A stretch of DNA of 64,000 nucleotides from Viscum album (lineage: Eukaryota > Streptophyta > Magnoliopsida > Santalales > Viscaceae). Below, in pieces: positions 49,225 to 59,980 of this stretch. Position numbers and translations under genes: made by a program. The stretch is from contig OY728165.1 in the NCBI GenBank assembly GCA_963277665.1, positions 1,751,968,772 through 1,752,032,771 on the forward strand. Direction: 5' to 3'. How positions within the stretch are numbered: position 1 is the stretch's first letter; the number at the start of each line of letters is the position of its first letter. The notes under the pieces are model-generated. The model ran no database searches and was not told the origin of the DNA. It saw only the letters and a program-made list of their open reading frames with translations.

Positions 49225-49360
49225 ATGGCATTTAGCAGTATGAGCCACACTTATGAAGCTCAACTGTCTCAACTTAGAAAATAATTGGCAACATCAGGGT
49301 TTTCTCTACACCAAGGCCAATATGAACTCAAAAAGTTATGGTATGAATAAAATAATATAC
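49225..49360 (+). other. Short coding-like stretch, not recognised
   Basis: The frame from the ATG at 49,225 reads MAFSSMSHTYEAQLSQLRK, then one stop (49,282-49,284), then LATSGFSLHQGQYELKKLWY. The composition looks more protein-like than the surroundings, but I recognise no family. It could be a fragment of a captured gene or chance. Confidence 0.15.
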
Positions 49361-51089
49361 AAGATAATTTAAGATTTTAGAAATTTCCATGATATCATTA
49401 CTAGCTGAACTGCCACCCATAATGGTCGCTAGAGCATATCTTATGCTTATGTCTTACATGGAGATGTTTGGAAGTTGTGTAAGTATAAATTAATATGGTA
49501 TAAATATTTAATTTTATATGCAATAAAATATTTCACATTTTTATTTTTAAAGAAAAATATTATTCAATTTCAAAACTAATGTATTGATAAAATTTAATTA
49601 TTGTTTCCAAATAACTAATAAGACAATTAAGGCTAGATATTATTTTTTTTAAATGGATATTTGTGTGATTTATTCAAAAAAAATAAATATTATACATATA
49701 TATAATATATTATTGATGTTAATAATATATTAACATCTACCAAATTATTAATCTATATGAAATAAGAATAAGAATAGTTAAAATTTTAAAAAGTTATTTT
49801 CCAATGAAAATAGTTTTCACTATATGTTTATATGTTTATTTAAAATTTAAATTATAAAAATTTAAAATTTAAATTTAACCAAATTAACATATTATTATAG
49901 GTATAACAAAAAAAATTAAATTTGAATAAAAAATTTATTTTTCTTCAAAAAAAATTGCAGAATAGTGAAAAATACAATTTTTAAGAATGTCATGACATTT
50001 ATGACTATATCGTGAGTTATGTGTGACATAAAAAAATTAAAACATACTTTAGAGAAAAAAAAATATTTAAAAAGTAAAATTATTCTTTTAAAACTACTTC
50101 ATTGAATTTAGAAACCCCATTATTAATAGTTTGAATCTTTTATAATATTTAATTAAAATAAAAAATTATTTTTCATATTTTTCTTTAATTATTTATTCTC
50201 AAAGTATAATTTTATTTTGGATTTCTTCTATAATCCTTATCAATCTTATTCAATTATTAATAAACTATTTAAGGTAATAAAAATCGACAACATTAATAAT
50301 TTTGTCACAATCATTATGTTTATGTGTAAAAACACATTTTTTTTAAAATGAGTTTTTAAGTGTTATGTGAGATCATATTAAAATTAATATTTATCACCAT
50401 TATAAATTTTATTTCAAAATAATTATAATATATTTTTATTAATTTCTTCCAAATTAATTAATACGTATCATGTTAATTTATTTTCATTAAAACTAAATTA
50501 CTTAGGTAAAAATTATTTACCATGGTAAAACCAAAAAAAGGTAAAACTGAAATATCTAAGAGTTGAATAATTAAAAACATGTTAATAGATCTTGGTAGAG
50601 TCTTTATAGAACTCACCAATTATTTCATTCTATTATTTTCCATTATTAGAACCACTTGACCCTTTAATAGTGACATTATCATTTATATTATTACTAAAAT
50701 GTCAATCCCTTTACTTATAAAAGGATCCATAACCACCCCACTAATCCTAAAAATTAATAACTCTTATATTTTGAAAGAATACAACAAAATAACTCCTTAA
50801 AATTATAATACAAAACCTAGAGTTTACATACTTCTCAAAATACCAACCCTAAAAAAACTCTTTTCAAAGGAGTTCCTATGATGAGTAAGGTAAAACTCTC
50901 AATTATTCATATTTTAATTATTTTCCTTTATTTTTTATTATACCTCCTTTGAATATAATCAACCAATGTTTTAATAATTATATAATTGTCTTAATTATTC
51001 TGAAATTTTATTATTCTTATAGGATAACCCTTTTTTCCTTCCTGAATACCATTCAAAAAACAAAAATGTACCTTGTGTTACGTGCGGAC

Positions 51090-51520
51090 TATGCCCTCTA
51101 TAAGCGATGTGATCCATTTTCATAACCACATTAAATTTCAATATAAAAATTACTATTTTAGTTATTAATATGATATTTTTAGCAATATTAAGACTCTTAA
51201 ATTATATTTATTTCATATTTTTCTCTCGTTCTATATAAACAAATGTGTCACTCATGAGTACATGCTAACTACCCCCTCTATGAAATTTATGTACTTAATT
51301 TTTCATCTAGTCATTTAAATTAAATAAAAAAAATTAAAATATGATTCAATACATTAAAAACATATAAATTATTCCATTATTATTCTATAATAATGATAAT
51401 ATTCTTAAAGAATCTCAATCTTAACTACACTCACCCATTTCTTATAGTTTGTTCTTGTTTGTGCTGGTTAAACCACCTACATGAACAATGATTTAATTTA
51501 TATGATGGATGACTACGGAT
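51090..51520. repeat. 180-200 bp tandem units in the split LTR
   Basis: Three units with anchors at 51,096, 51,276 and 51,476, spacing 180 and 200. The second unit, gtcactcatgagtacatgct then aactaccccctctatgaaa, is close to the complement of the gypsy 2 unit at 35,130. Confidence 0.6.
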
Positions 51521-51697
51521 ACTTAAATACTAGTGTTAATAGAAATTAATGAGTAAATAATTTTTTAATATTATTTTAAATTTTTATATTAATATTTAAC
51601 TTATAACTAATATACCACACTTTTTGTTCGCTCTAAATTTCCAAAAAAAACTCGTTACAAACATCATCATCATGAATCATAACCAAAATATTTGTAA

Positions 51698-51702
51698 AGT
51701 TA
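51698..51702. other. Target site duplication, left copy (AGTTA)
   Basis: AGTTA directly precedes the element start TGTCACGACCC at 51,703. The identical five bases follow the element at 61,056-61,060. Five bases is the usual length for Ty3/gypsy integrases. Confidence 0.95.
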
Positions 51703-52101
51703 TGTCACGACCCATCCTAGGGGCCCGTGTCATGACTACCCCAATCCCACCTTCCATAGGCCAGGGACTGGCGACTAGCACCAAAGGCGTAAATCCCAAT
51801 AAAAAGGGAAGGCATTGCCTTTACGAAACAAAAAACACACAACTAGAGTACAAGAGGATGAAACACTAAGTAAAGCAGTGTAACAAATGTGCTGAAAGTA
51901 CAAGGGGTTGGAAATACAAGCTCAACAAAAAGGTACAGCTACAACTGAAAGAAAGTACAACTGAACAGAAAAACAGCTGAAAGGTAAAGCAGTTCCTGGA
52001 TCTTCCTCCGGGTTCCTACCTAAAGGGTAAGTACAGATACCCTCCTCACCACTCCTCTTCCGTCCATCCGTCTGTCCTTATCTTTTGGGTACCGTCTCTT
52101 C

Positions 52102-52467
52102 ATGAGATCCACCTACGGGTACCGTCCAGTCCTCTTACACTCTTCCTCAATCAGCGAGGTCTGTCATCTACATCCAACACAACGAGGTGCGGGCATAGCC
52201 CGTGTAGGGGTGAGTATAACGATACTCAGTAGGGACACCGAGACCCTCAAGGTCTCACTAAAATCCAACAAGGATAAACCAAAAATAAAGATCTCAACGG
52301 ATCACCTTTACTTATGTATATTCCCATACATACACCTAAGTTATCAAGTAACCCATCTCAATCATGATGGAAACACAATGGTCATTGACTCAGCTCAAAC
52401 CAGGATTTTTATTCACAATGATGAAAACACGGATGCTGCAGAACTCCTCCTATGTCGAGCGCAGTAG
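52102..52467 (+). other. Antisense open frame within LTR of gypsy 3
   Basis: A frame of 121 codons on the strand opposite to the element. Its C-terminal ~85 codons stay open in the partner LTR (58,041-58,298) without frameshift, with shared words such as LSYQVTHLNH and SAQTRIFI. I recognise no protein family. Because the LTRs are copies of each other, similarity alone does not show coding; that the frame survived divergence could be chance. Confidence 0.2.
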
Positions 52468-52730
52468 TCCTTCCATGACTCTGAGGTGCTACTCACTGAC
52501 CTTAGACTGCTGAGGTACTCCTCCTGTCGAGTACCGTAGGTCAACCACCCCAACACAGTAGTGCTCCCCTCCATGGGTCTGCCACCTCACAAAGTAGTGA
52601 TCGCCCTCATAGTCTACAGAGGCACTTCTACTATCGAGTACCGTGGGTCTTTCACGCCAACACAGTAGTGCTCCCCGGCATGGTTATTCCACCCCAACAC
52701 AGTAGTGCTCCCCACTGGGTTATACAAGTC
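52440..52730. repeat. About 37-bp C-rich repeats in 3' LTR of gypsy 3
   Basis: Units of the form ccaccccaacacagtagtgc then tccccaccatgggt alternate with gaggtactcctcctgtcgag units. They are repeated five to seven times and also present at 58,270-58,560 in the other LTR. Confidence 0.8.
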
Positions 52731-52879
52731 ACTCCGAATCAAATCAGACAAGCAGTCATCACGTCTCAGCCAGCTACAAGGTCTTCGTACTCCGTATTCT
52801 CATCTCTGAGAGGATCCACTCAATGAGCCACTGGTCTACACTCCATGTTTCACTAAGTCCCACGAAGAAGTATCACAAA

Positions 52880-53460
52880 GGACTTCCTCATTATAGGGGT
52901 CTCAACGCAATAGACGGCGCATCAATCGGACGCACGGACTGTGAGTTATTAGCCTTTTTGTCCTGGGGGCCCGGTTGGTTTCGTGTACAAAACATCTTGA
53001 TCATATCTCAATTGTACCCCAAATTACCATGGGGTATACTCAAAGGAACCGTTTCTCAACGAGACTACCAACGCCGCTGACGATTCGTCAATCAGACGTC
53101 TGGTCTGAGAGTTGTTGGATTTTCTCTTCCAGGGGCTCGGTTGGTTTATAAGTTAAACCAACCTGACCATACTCTAACAACATCCAAACCTCAGGTGAAT
53201 TATTCCAAAAGAATCATCTCATCAATAGGAATCCAACGTACTCGACGACACATCAATCGGACGTCCGGTCCTCAAGTTATAAGTGTTTCTGCTCCGAGGG
53301 CCCGGTTGGTTTTGGGTTCGAACCAACTCGGCCATACCCAAACTTCGCTGAAACCTGGAGTGTAATATGTAGAAAAGACCGTCTTGATACGATAAATCCA
53401 ACGCAACTGACGGTGTGTCAATCAGAGGTCCACAAATCACGTTATGGGCGTTTAACTGAA
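52880..53460. repeat. 165-bp tandem array (four units) in 3' LTR of gypsy 3
   Basis: The anchor tcaatcggacg or tcaatcagacg occurs at 52,922, 53,088, 53,253 and 53,418 (spacing 166, 165, 165). The first three units share, about 45 bases later, a ggcccggttggttt-type block; the fourth has decayed there. The other LTR has the same anchors at 58,753, 58,919, 59,084 and 59,249, with identical spacing. Confidence 0.95.
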
Positions 53461-53479
53461 GAAGTTCCGAAAATAGTGG

Positions 53480-54060
53480 GTCTAGGCCCAGTCCAACTCG
53501 GCCCAACACCCTCGGGGTCAGCCCGACCCGGGTCCAGGTTCGGCCCGATTGGGCGCGGCCCGGCCCGGCTGGCTGCGGTCCGGCCTGGCTAGCCGCAGCC
53601 TGGACCAGCTGGCGCGGCCCGGCCCGTAGTTGGCGCGGCCCGACGCACGTGGCCCACGCTGCTGGCCATGTGGCTGGCCGACCAGGGGGGCTGGCGGCGA
53701 CCAGTGGGGCCCGCCGTAGCCACTGGTCTGGGGGGGTTACACCCCCAGGTTTCTTTGAAACGGCTGGCCATAAAGGTTAACCCATGGTAACCGCGGGACC
53801 CCCTTGTGTCCCGCCTCTTGGTGGCACTGGCGGCCGGCCCAGCCGGCTGCCCTTCCAGATCCTCTGTGGCCTTATGTCACGGCTTTGTTCAACTAGCGCC
53901 ATGCGATAGAGCCGCGCCCCACCACCGCGGCCCGCCCCAGTCATGGCCCCTATAGCTCTGGCACGGCACGACGGTGTCGCGCCCCTTCCACCACGGCCAG
54001 ACTAGGCCACAGTCTGGCTCTACTCTGCACGGCACGATGGTGTCGCGCCTTTGCGGCGAC
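53480..54060. repeat. G+C-rich core of the 3' LTR of gypsy 3
   Basis: Very rich in GGCCCGGC-type words (for example gcgcggcccggcccggctgg), partly as imprecise short tandem repeats with a step of about 15-20 bases at 53,520-53,660. The 60-codon frames here on the minus strand are a by-product of high G+C and are not supported as genes. Counterpart at 59,300-59,980. Confidence 0.8.
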
Positions 54061-55137
54061 CCGGCAATCATGCACTGACGATCCGCTCGTGGTCAGCCCG
54101 AAACCAGCCAGTTCTTCCCAGTCCACCTCAATCGTCCACAAAAAACAAATGAGAGGGGTAGGTTCGGACTGTGTTGGTGCGGTCTGAGCCCTTCCTCATC
54201 AAGATGGTATAAAGTGGCCAAACGAAACTCAAGAATTGAATAATGATGATGAACGGTATTAAAACTTGAACATAACAACCCCTACCTCAAGGTTCGTCAT
54301 TCGTTGACAATATCTCGAAAGGGGTGGACATCGTCTCATTGAATTCTTCACAAGGGAGGAGATGTAGGTGATGATGAACATCGGAATTCGTCGATTCGGC
54401 AAAGGCTTTCGATCCCAGCTCAAGCGTCATTCATTGGAGATCTGTCGGAAGGAGAACCAATCTTCATGGAGGGAGAGAGCTCTTCTATTTCTCCAGGGAT
54501 TCTTTACACAATATTTTCCCAGCCAAATATTAAAATGAGATTTTCCCCCATCTTAACAAACTTTCCATCTCAATTCAATTTAATTCAAACTCATTAATTA
54601 GTTGAATAGTTGGAAAAAAATTAAATGATGAGAGAGAGATGGAAAGTGGAGAGGCTCTACTCCAATAAATTAGTGAAGTTGTCATGTATTAAACAAGGGG
54701 GTGAGTTATGGGGAGGTCATGGGGGTTATGGGGGAGGTGAGGAGTTAGGGTCTTAGGTGGGCCCCACCCCTAACTCCCCTTGGGAGAAAAAATAATTGAT
54801 TCCTTAAATAAAATTTGTACACAACAAATTTTAATTATTTTATTCTAAATCCCCAATTATTAAACCTCATCCCGCTCAAAACACAACTACGATAAAGGTC
54901 CCCTTAAGTAACTACCGGTGCTGTGAGTTCATTGGTGCCCTCGAATTTCAATTCCGAGTACCGGTTTGAAAGATAGAAAAACCAGCTCGTTCGTTTACTA
55001 AACATACCCGAGCTAAACTTCGGAAATTGATTCCAGGCAGAACGGGCCTCGGAATCAAGTGTCGTCAGAAGCCACAGACTCGTAAAATTCCAAAGAAATT
55101 AAGAAAAAAATTTCCTTGAAATTTCTTGGTCTTTACA

Positions 55138-55733
55138 TTACTCCCACCTCAGGGATTTACGTCCCCTTAAAGCTATAACACAAACTAGGGAAATTAAAGG
55201 AGGTACCAAGCACGCAACTGAGGATCTCACTCCCATGTGCTCTCCTAGAGGTTCTCATGCTACCAGTGAAAGCGCACAAGAGGAATCAACCATCCCCATA
55301 GGACCCACTCTTGTCGATCCTCAACCTTTACTGGAACCCTGTGAAATTCTCCCCATCATCGATGTATAGCTCTCCATGGTCGATGAAGTGTGAAATGTCG
55401 TGCACGTATCTCCTCAGCTAAGATATGTGGAAGACGTCATGCACCCAGTGCATCTGAGGTGGAAAGGCTAGGCGGTAAGCCACCATGCCTACTCTGCTGG
55501 GGACCTGGAAAGGTCCGAAGAATCGAGAGATAACTTGCTACCCCAGCCAAATCTTCGTAGACCTCGTCGAGGTGAGACCCGTAGGAAGACGTGGTCGCCA
55601 CCCTCGAACTCCAGTGGTCTCGTCTCCTATCAGCATAGGACTTTTGTTTGCTATATACAGTCTTCATCCACCGCTGGATGATCTGCACCTTATCCGTCGT
55701 AGCCTTAACCATCTATGGTTCTACACGTGTTGA
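55138..55733 (-). pseudogene. Integrase C-terminal end of gypsy element 3
   Basis: The minus strand from 55,712 reads VKATTDKVQIIQRWMKTVYS followed by KQKSYADRRRD, the segment just after the integrase core in del/Tekay elements (TTEKVR.IQ..L..AQSRQKSYAD.RRR). After frame changes come AYRLAFPPQMHWVHDVFHIS, LRRYVHDISH, and a tail with EWVLWGWLIPLVRFHW, resembling the C-terminal extension of chromovirus-type integrases. Stops and frameshifts are present. Only the last part of pol is retained, directly next to the 3' LTR, as in intact elements. Confidence 0.85.
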
Positions 55734-56484
55734 CTCCATCACTATCCAGAAAGGATATCTGAAATGAAACCAACTGTTGTCTCGCCACTCCTAACATCTG
55801 AATTCCCAATCTCCTACTAAGAAAATCTTCTATAACCTTCCCCTCCCCAATAATATAAATTATCTCTAAGACATAGTCCTAGAGGAATTCAAGCCATAGA
55901 TGTTGTCTTAGGTTCATGTCATTCTGAGTGAAGATACGCCCGAGACTGTTGAGTTGGAGAGAACCGTAAATTGTTCGCTCAACGAACAATGGTGAGACTA
56001 GCCAATTGTAAGAATTCATCTCTGCCCTTCTTCAACAATATTCTACCAAAGAGCTGCTGAGAATTCTCCCCTGTTGAAAAGATATATATGGTCTCATCCC
56101 CTGGATGAACTATGTTCTTTTCCTAATACAGTCAATCCTGACATGAATGATGTATACATGTCATGGATGACGTCGTAAGGCCTCGACGTTACTACCAAGA
56201 GATCCAGCTGCCACTCTCGCCTCCAAGGGTCGAGTCACACAGTCGGCATCAGTGTGGGGTCACTGGGTCTCCACCAGTAGAAAACACAAAAGTGAGGGTC
56301 AAGTCAGCAGTTTTAACCGAAACCTCTCAGTATCAACCATAAAAAAATGACAGGAAAGTAAATGTCACAAAGATTTGTGTCTTTTATTACTGCAACTTGA
56401 AGTACAAGGACACAAAGCAACAACAACATGGCAACTTGAAGCACCAAGAACAAAGTACATCCATGCCTGGAACAAGTTCTTCTC
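55734..56484 (-). other. Internal region of gypsy 3 without recognisable domain
   Basis: About 750 bases between the zinc knuckle and the integrase end. Intact elements would have over 3 kb of PR, RT, RNase H and integrase core here. I could read none of them; this is where the deletion lies. Confidence 0.6.
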
Positions 56485-57240
56485 CTATCCACCTACTTCT
56501 GGAGATCCACTACCTTTCCCACCGCTCAGTTGTTGCTCAAGCTCCCGCCACTGCTTCTGTCTCGGTCTATTAGGTTCCTCTACTGCCTGCTGCTCATCTG
56601 CTGGACAGGTCGGGCAGTCTTGAGCCAAATGACCTTGTTTAACGCATGCATAGCACTTCCTGGTCCTCATATGACTGGCTCTATTTTGTTTTCCTCACAC
56701 AACCGAACCTATAACCCAAGGTCTCCCACCTATTTTCCTGGTCCTCTTGGACCTCTACATCATCCTTCTTCTGCCTACAGATGACTTGGCTACTGAAGGA
56801 AAACCATACGGCAAGGAAAGCAGCTCCAGGGCATTCTCTTAGTGTAGAGTCGCTGGCATAAAGTCCACCCTGAATAAAGTCTCGAAGTCTCCCCGAGTGA
56901 AGTTCGTCTTGTCGCAAAACTAGAGCATCTGGCTCCACCACCTCCCAGATGCTCCCAAAAAGAGGCTAACAGATAGGTACACCATCAATTCTGCGGGTGT
57001 CCCAACTGTGTGGAATGATCGTGCTACAAACTCCATCTAGTGCCCAGTCGTCTGAAAATATGACTCGCCTCGAAACATCGAAGGCCTCTCTTGCTGGAAC
57101 TTGTGCAGCGTGCTAAAGCGGCGTGCACTCTCTGGTGGTGTCTGATCTATAACAGGGCCCTATACTGAGGCCTCGTCGCTCAACGGACTGTCAGTACATA
57201 CAACTTTCGGGGATCTAGCTGATCATCTGCGGGAAGGCAT
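56485..57240 (-). pseudogene. gag fragments of gypsy element 3
   Basis: The minus strand starts with an ATG at 57,240 reading MPSRR before a stop, typical of gypsy gag starts. Then come FQQERPSMFRGES and GTPAELMVYLSVSLF with GASGRWW (near 56,945-57,115), matching the capsid pattern YML.G.A..WW. After a frame change come LHSGRLRDFIQGG and, from 56,670, CYACVKQGHLAQDCP, a perfect CX2CX4HX4C zinc knuckle. Gag packages the RNA. In-frame stops and shifts make it inactive, but it is the clearest coding remnant in the element. Confidence 0.85.
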
Positions 57241-57533
57241 CCTGAAAGAACATATGTGACACGGTCAAAAGACTATACCTGGTGAGATGGCTTGGTTTGA
57301 GCTGATTTAAAAGAAACTTTTGAAAACATGCATGCAATCAGTGTTTTCATACACGAAGTCGGAAATCAGAAGTCAGGGTCCTGGTGTATGGATACGTTGG
57401 TCACCCGCACCAACACTAGACTCCCTGAACTGAGAACCACAATTAGTACCCTTAACACTATTTCTTCACAGAAAGAAAGAAAAATATCATAGTTCTAAGT
57501 TCTGCGGTAGAACCGACTTCTTTCAAACCAATT
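57241..57533 (-). other. Leader between 5' LTR and gag of gypsy 3
   Basis: About 290 bases. The primer binding site should start next to 57,533. The minus strand reads TTGGTTTGAAAG there, which matches the methionine-tRNA site TGGTATCAGAG only in part, so it is degenerate or a different primer is used. Confidence 0.4.
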
Positions 57534-58269
57534 TATCCTGACCTGTCCTCGGGGCCTGTTCTGTGTCTACCCCAAGCTCTCCTTCCATAGGCCAGGGGAT
57601 GGTGACTAGCACCAAAGGTGTAAATCTTGATAAAAAGGGAAGGCATTGCCTTTACGAAATGAAAGACACACAACCAGAGTACAAGCGAAAGCAACACTAA
57701 GTAAAGCAGTATAACAAACGTGCTAAAAGAACAAGGGGCCAGAGATACAAGCCCAACATAATGGTACAGCTACAACTGAAAGAAAGTACAACTGAACAGA
57801 CAAACAGCTAAAAGGTGAAGCAGCTCCTGGATCATCCTCTGGGTTCCTACCTGAAGGGTAGGTACAGATGTTCTCCTCAGAACTCCACGTCCATCAATCC
57901 GTCCATCCGTCTCCTCCGGGTACCATCTCATCGTGAGATCCACCACCGGGTACCATCCAGTACTCGTACACTCTGCCTCGATCTGTGATTTCTGTCATCT
58001 GCATCCAACACAATGAGGTGCGGGCATAGCCCGTGCAGGGGTGAGTATAACGATACTCAGTAGGAACCCTGAGACCCTCAAGGCCTCACTAAAATCCAAC
58101 AAGGATAAACCACAAAGAAATATCTCAAAAAATAAGCTTTACTTAGGTATATTCCCATACATACACCTAAGTTATCAAGTAACCCATCTCAATCATGAGG
58201 AAAACACAAAGGTCATTGAATCAGCTCAAACCAGGATTTTTATTCAAGATGACGAAAACACGGCTGCTG

Positions 58270-58560
58270 GAGAACTCCTACTTTGTCGAGTGCAGTAGTC
58301 ATACCACGACTTCGAGGTGATACTCACTAACCTTAGACTATATAGGTACTCCTCCTGTCGAGTACCGTGGGTCTGCCACCCCAACACAGTAGTGCTCCCC
58401 ACCATGGGTCTGCTACCTCACAAAGTAGTTCTCCCCCTCATAGCCTACAGAGGTACTCCTCCTATCGAGTACGGCGGGTCTGCCACCCCAACACAGTAGT
58501 ACTCCCCACCATGGTTCTGCCACCCCAACACAGTATTTCTACCCACTAGGCTATACAAGT
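58270..58560. repeat. About 37-bp C-rich repeats in 5' LTR of gypsy 3
   Basis: Same units as at 52,440-52,730. The overlapping plus-strand 60-codon frames here repeat the array and are not supported as genes. Confidence 0.8.
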
Positions 58561-58709
58561 CACTCTGAGTCAAATCGGACAAGCATTCATCAGGTGTCAG
58601 CTAGCTACAAGGTCACGTTACACTGTATGCTCGTCTTCGGGAGGATCCGCTCCACGAGACACTGGTCGACACTCCAAGTGTCACAAAGTCCCATGAATAA
58701 GTATCACAA

Positions 58710-59290
58710 ATTACCTCCTAGTCATAGGGGTCTCAACGTAACAGACAGCGCGTCAATCGGACGCCCAGTCTGTGAGTTATTAGCCTTTTTGTCCCGGGGG
58801 CCCGGTAGGTTTCGTGTACGAACCAACCCGTTTGTATCTCAAATGTACCCCTAATTAAAATGGGGTATAATCAAAGGAAATGTTTCTCAATGAGATTACC
58901 AATGCTGCTGATGATTCATCAATCAGACGTCTCGTCTGAGAGTTATTGGCTTTTCCGTTCCAGGGGCCCGGTTGGTTTATAAGCTAAACCAACCCCACCA
59001 TACTCTAACAGCATCCAAATCTCAGGTGAAGTATGCCAAAATAACCGTCTCATCAAGGGGAATACAACTTAGTTTACGGCACATCAATCAGACGTTCGGT
59101 CCTCAAGTTATAAGTGTTTCTGCTCCGAGGGCCCGGTTGGTTTCGGGTTCGAACCAACCCAGTTGTACCCAAACTTCGTTAAAACCTTAAGTGTAATATA
59201 CTTAAATGTCCTTCTCGATCCAAGGAATCCTACACAACTAACAGTCCATCGATCGGAGGTCCATAACTCAAGTTATTGGCGTTTAACTGA
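58710..59290. repeat. 165-bp tandem array (four units) in 5' LTR of gypsy 3
   Basis: Anchors at 58,753, 58,919, 59,084 and 59,249 (spacing 166, 165, 165), the same as in the 3' LTR. Units differ more from each other than from their counterpart in the other LTR, so the array existed before this copy inserted. Confidence 0.95.
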
Positions 59291-59299
59291 AGAAGGTCC

Positions 59300-59980
59300 A
59301 AAAATTGGGGGTCTGGGCCCGGACCGACCCGGCCCAACACCCCGTGGGTCAGCCCGAACCTTGTAGACCCGACCTGGGTCCGGTTCCGGCCTGGTTGGGT
59401 GTGGCCCAAACCGGCTGGCTATGGCCTGACCCGGCTTGTGGGGCCCGACACAGCTGGAGCGGCCCGACGCACGTGGCCCACGAGGCTGGCCGCGTGGCTG
59501 GCCGACCAGGGGGGGCTGTCGGTGCCCAGTGGGGCCCAGCCTAGCTGCTGGTCTGAGGAGGGTTACACCCCCTGGTTTCTTCAAAACGGTCGGCCATGAA
59601 GGTCGGACCATGGTAACCGTGGGACCCCCTCAGGTCCCTCCTCTTGGTGGCACCGGCACCCGGCACAGTCGGCCGCCCTTCCAGAACCGCCGCGGCGCTA
59701 GGCCATAGCTTTGTTCAACCGGCGCGGCGCGATAGCGTCGCGCCCCACCGCCGCTGCCTGCCCGGTCATGGCCCCTGTGGCTCCGGCGCGGTGTCGCGAC
59801 CCCTGTAGCTCTGACGCAGCGTGAAGGCGTCGCGCTCGTCCGCCACAGCCCTCCCCGGCTGCAGCCCCTGTAGCTCTGGCCCAGCGCGACGGTGCCTCAC
59901 CCCTCCGCCGCGGCCCGGCTAGGCCGTGGTCTAGCTCTACTCCGCACGGCACAACGGTGTCGCGCCTTTACGGCGACTCG
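59300..59980. repeat. G+C-rich core of the 5' LTR of gypsy 3
   Basis: Counterpart of 53,480-54,060. Long overlapping open frames on both strands (59,273-59,708 and 59,698-59,952) result from the lack of AT-rich stop codons. Arg, Pro, Gly and Ala dominate and the frames are not conserved in the other LTR. Confidence 0.8.

Larger units (their letters stand above)
43267..49400. other. Unclassified repeat-rich region
   Basis: About 6 kb without a recognisable coding motif on either strand. It holds at least three decayed tandem-repeat arrays (separate entries), and its G+C is slightly higher than that of the old LTRs. It may be an LTR or internal part of a further element, but no partner copy lies in the window. 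Confidence 0.4.
50540..51702 (+). repeat. Left part of an inverted LTR related to gypsy 2 (split)
   Basis: Read against the reverse complement of the gypsy 2 LTR, this stretch matches in order. The block caaaataccaaccctaaaaa...aaaggagtt (50,839-50,885) matches around 35,560. The three ~190-bp unit blocks (ctcta at 51,096 and 51,276, cctac at 51,476) match 35,318, 35,130 and 34,941. The LTR probably starts farther left (49.4-50.5 kb), but the match is unclear there. It is cut at 51,702 by the insertion of gypsy 3 and continues at 61,056. By orientation it would be a 5' LTR of an element running right, a 3' LTR of one running left, or a solo LTR. Confidence 0.6.
51703..55137 (-). repeat. 3' LTR of gypsy element 3
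   Basis: Aligns with 57,534-61,055 end to end. It contains, on the plus strand left to right, a repeat of about 37 bp (52,440-52,730), four 165-bp units (52,880-53,460), a G+C-rich core (53,480-54,060) and an AT-rich end. Terminal bases TG...CA are intact in this copy. Confidence 0.95.

Noticed and set aside
53222..53509. 95-codon minus-strand frame
   Set aside because: It runs through the 165-bp tandem array in the LTR, and the same frame is not open in the other LTR.
59273..59952. Long overlapping open frames in the G+C-rich part of the LTR
   Set aside because: High G+C removes stop codons in all frames. The frames lie in an LTR, overlap on both strands and are not kept in the partner LTR.
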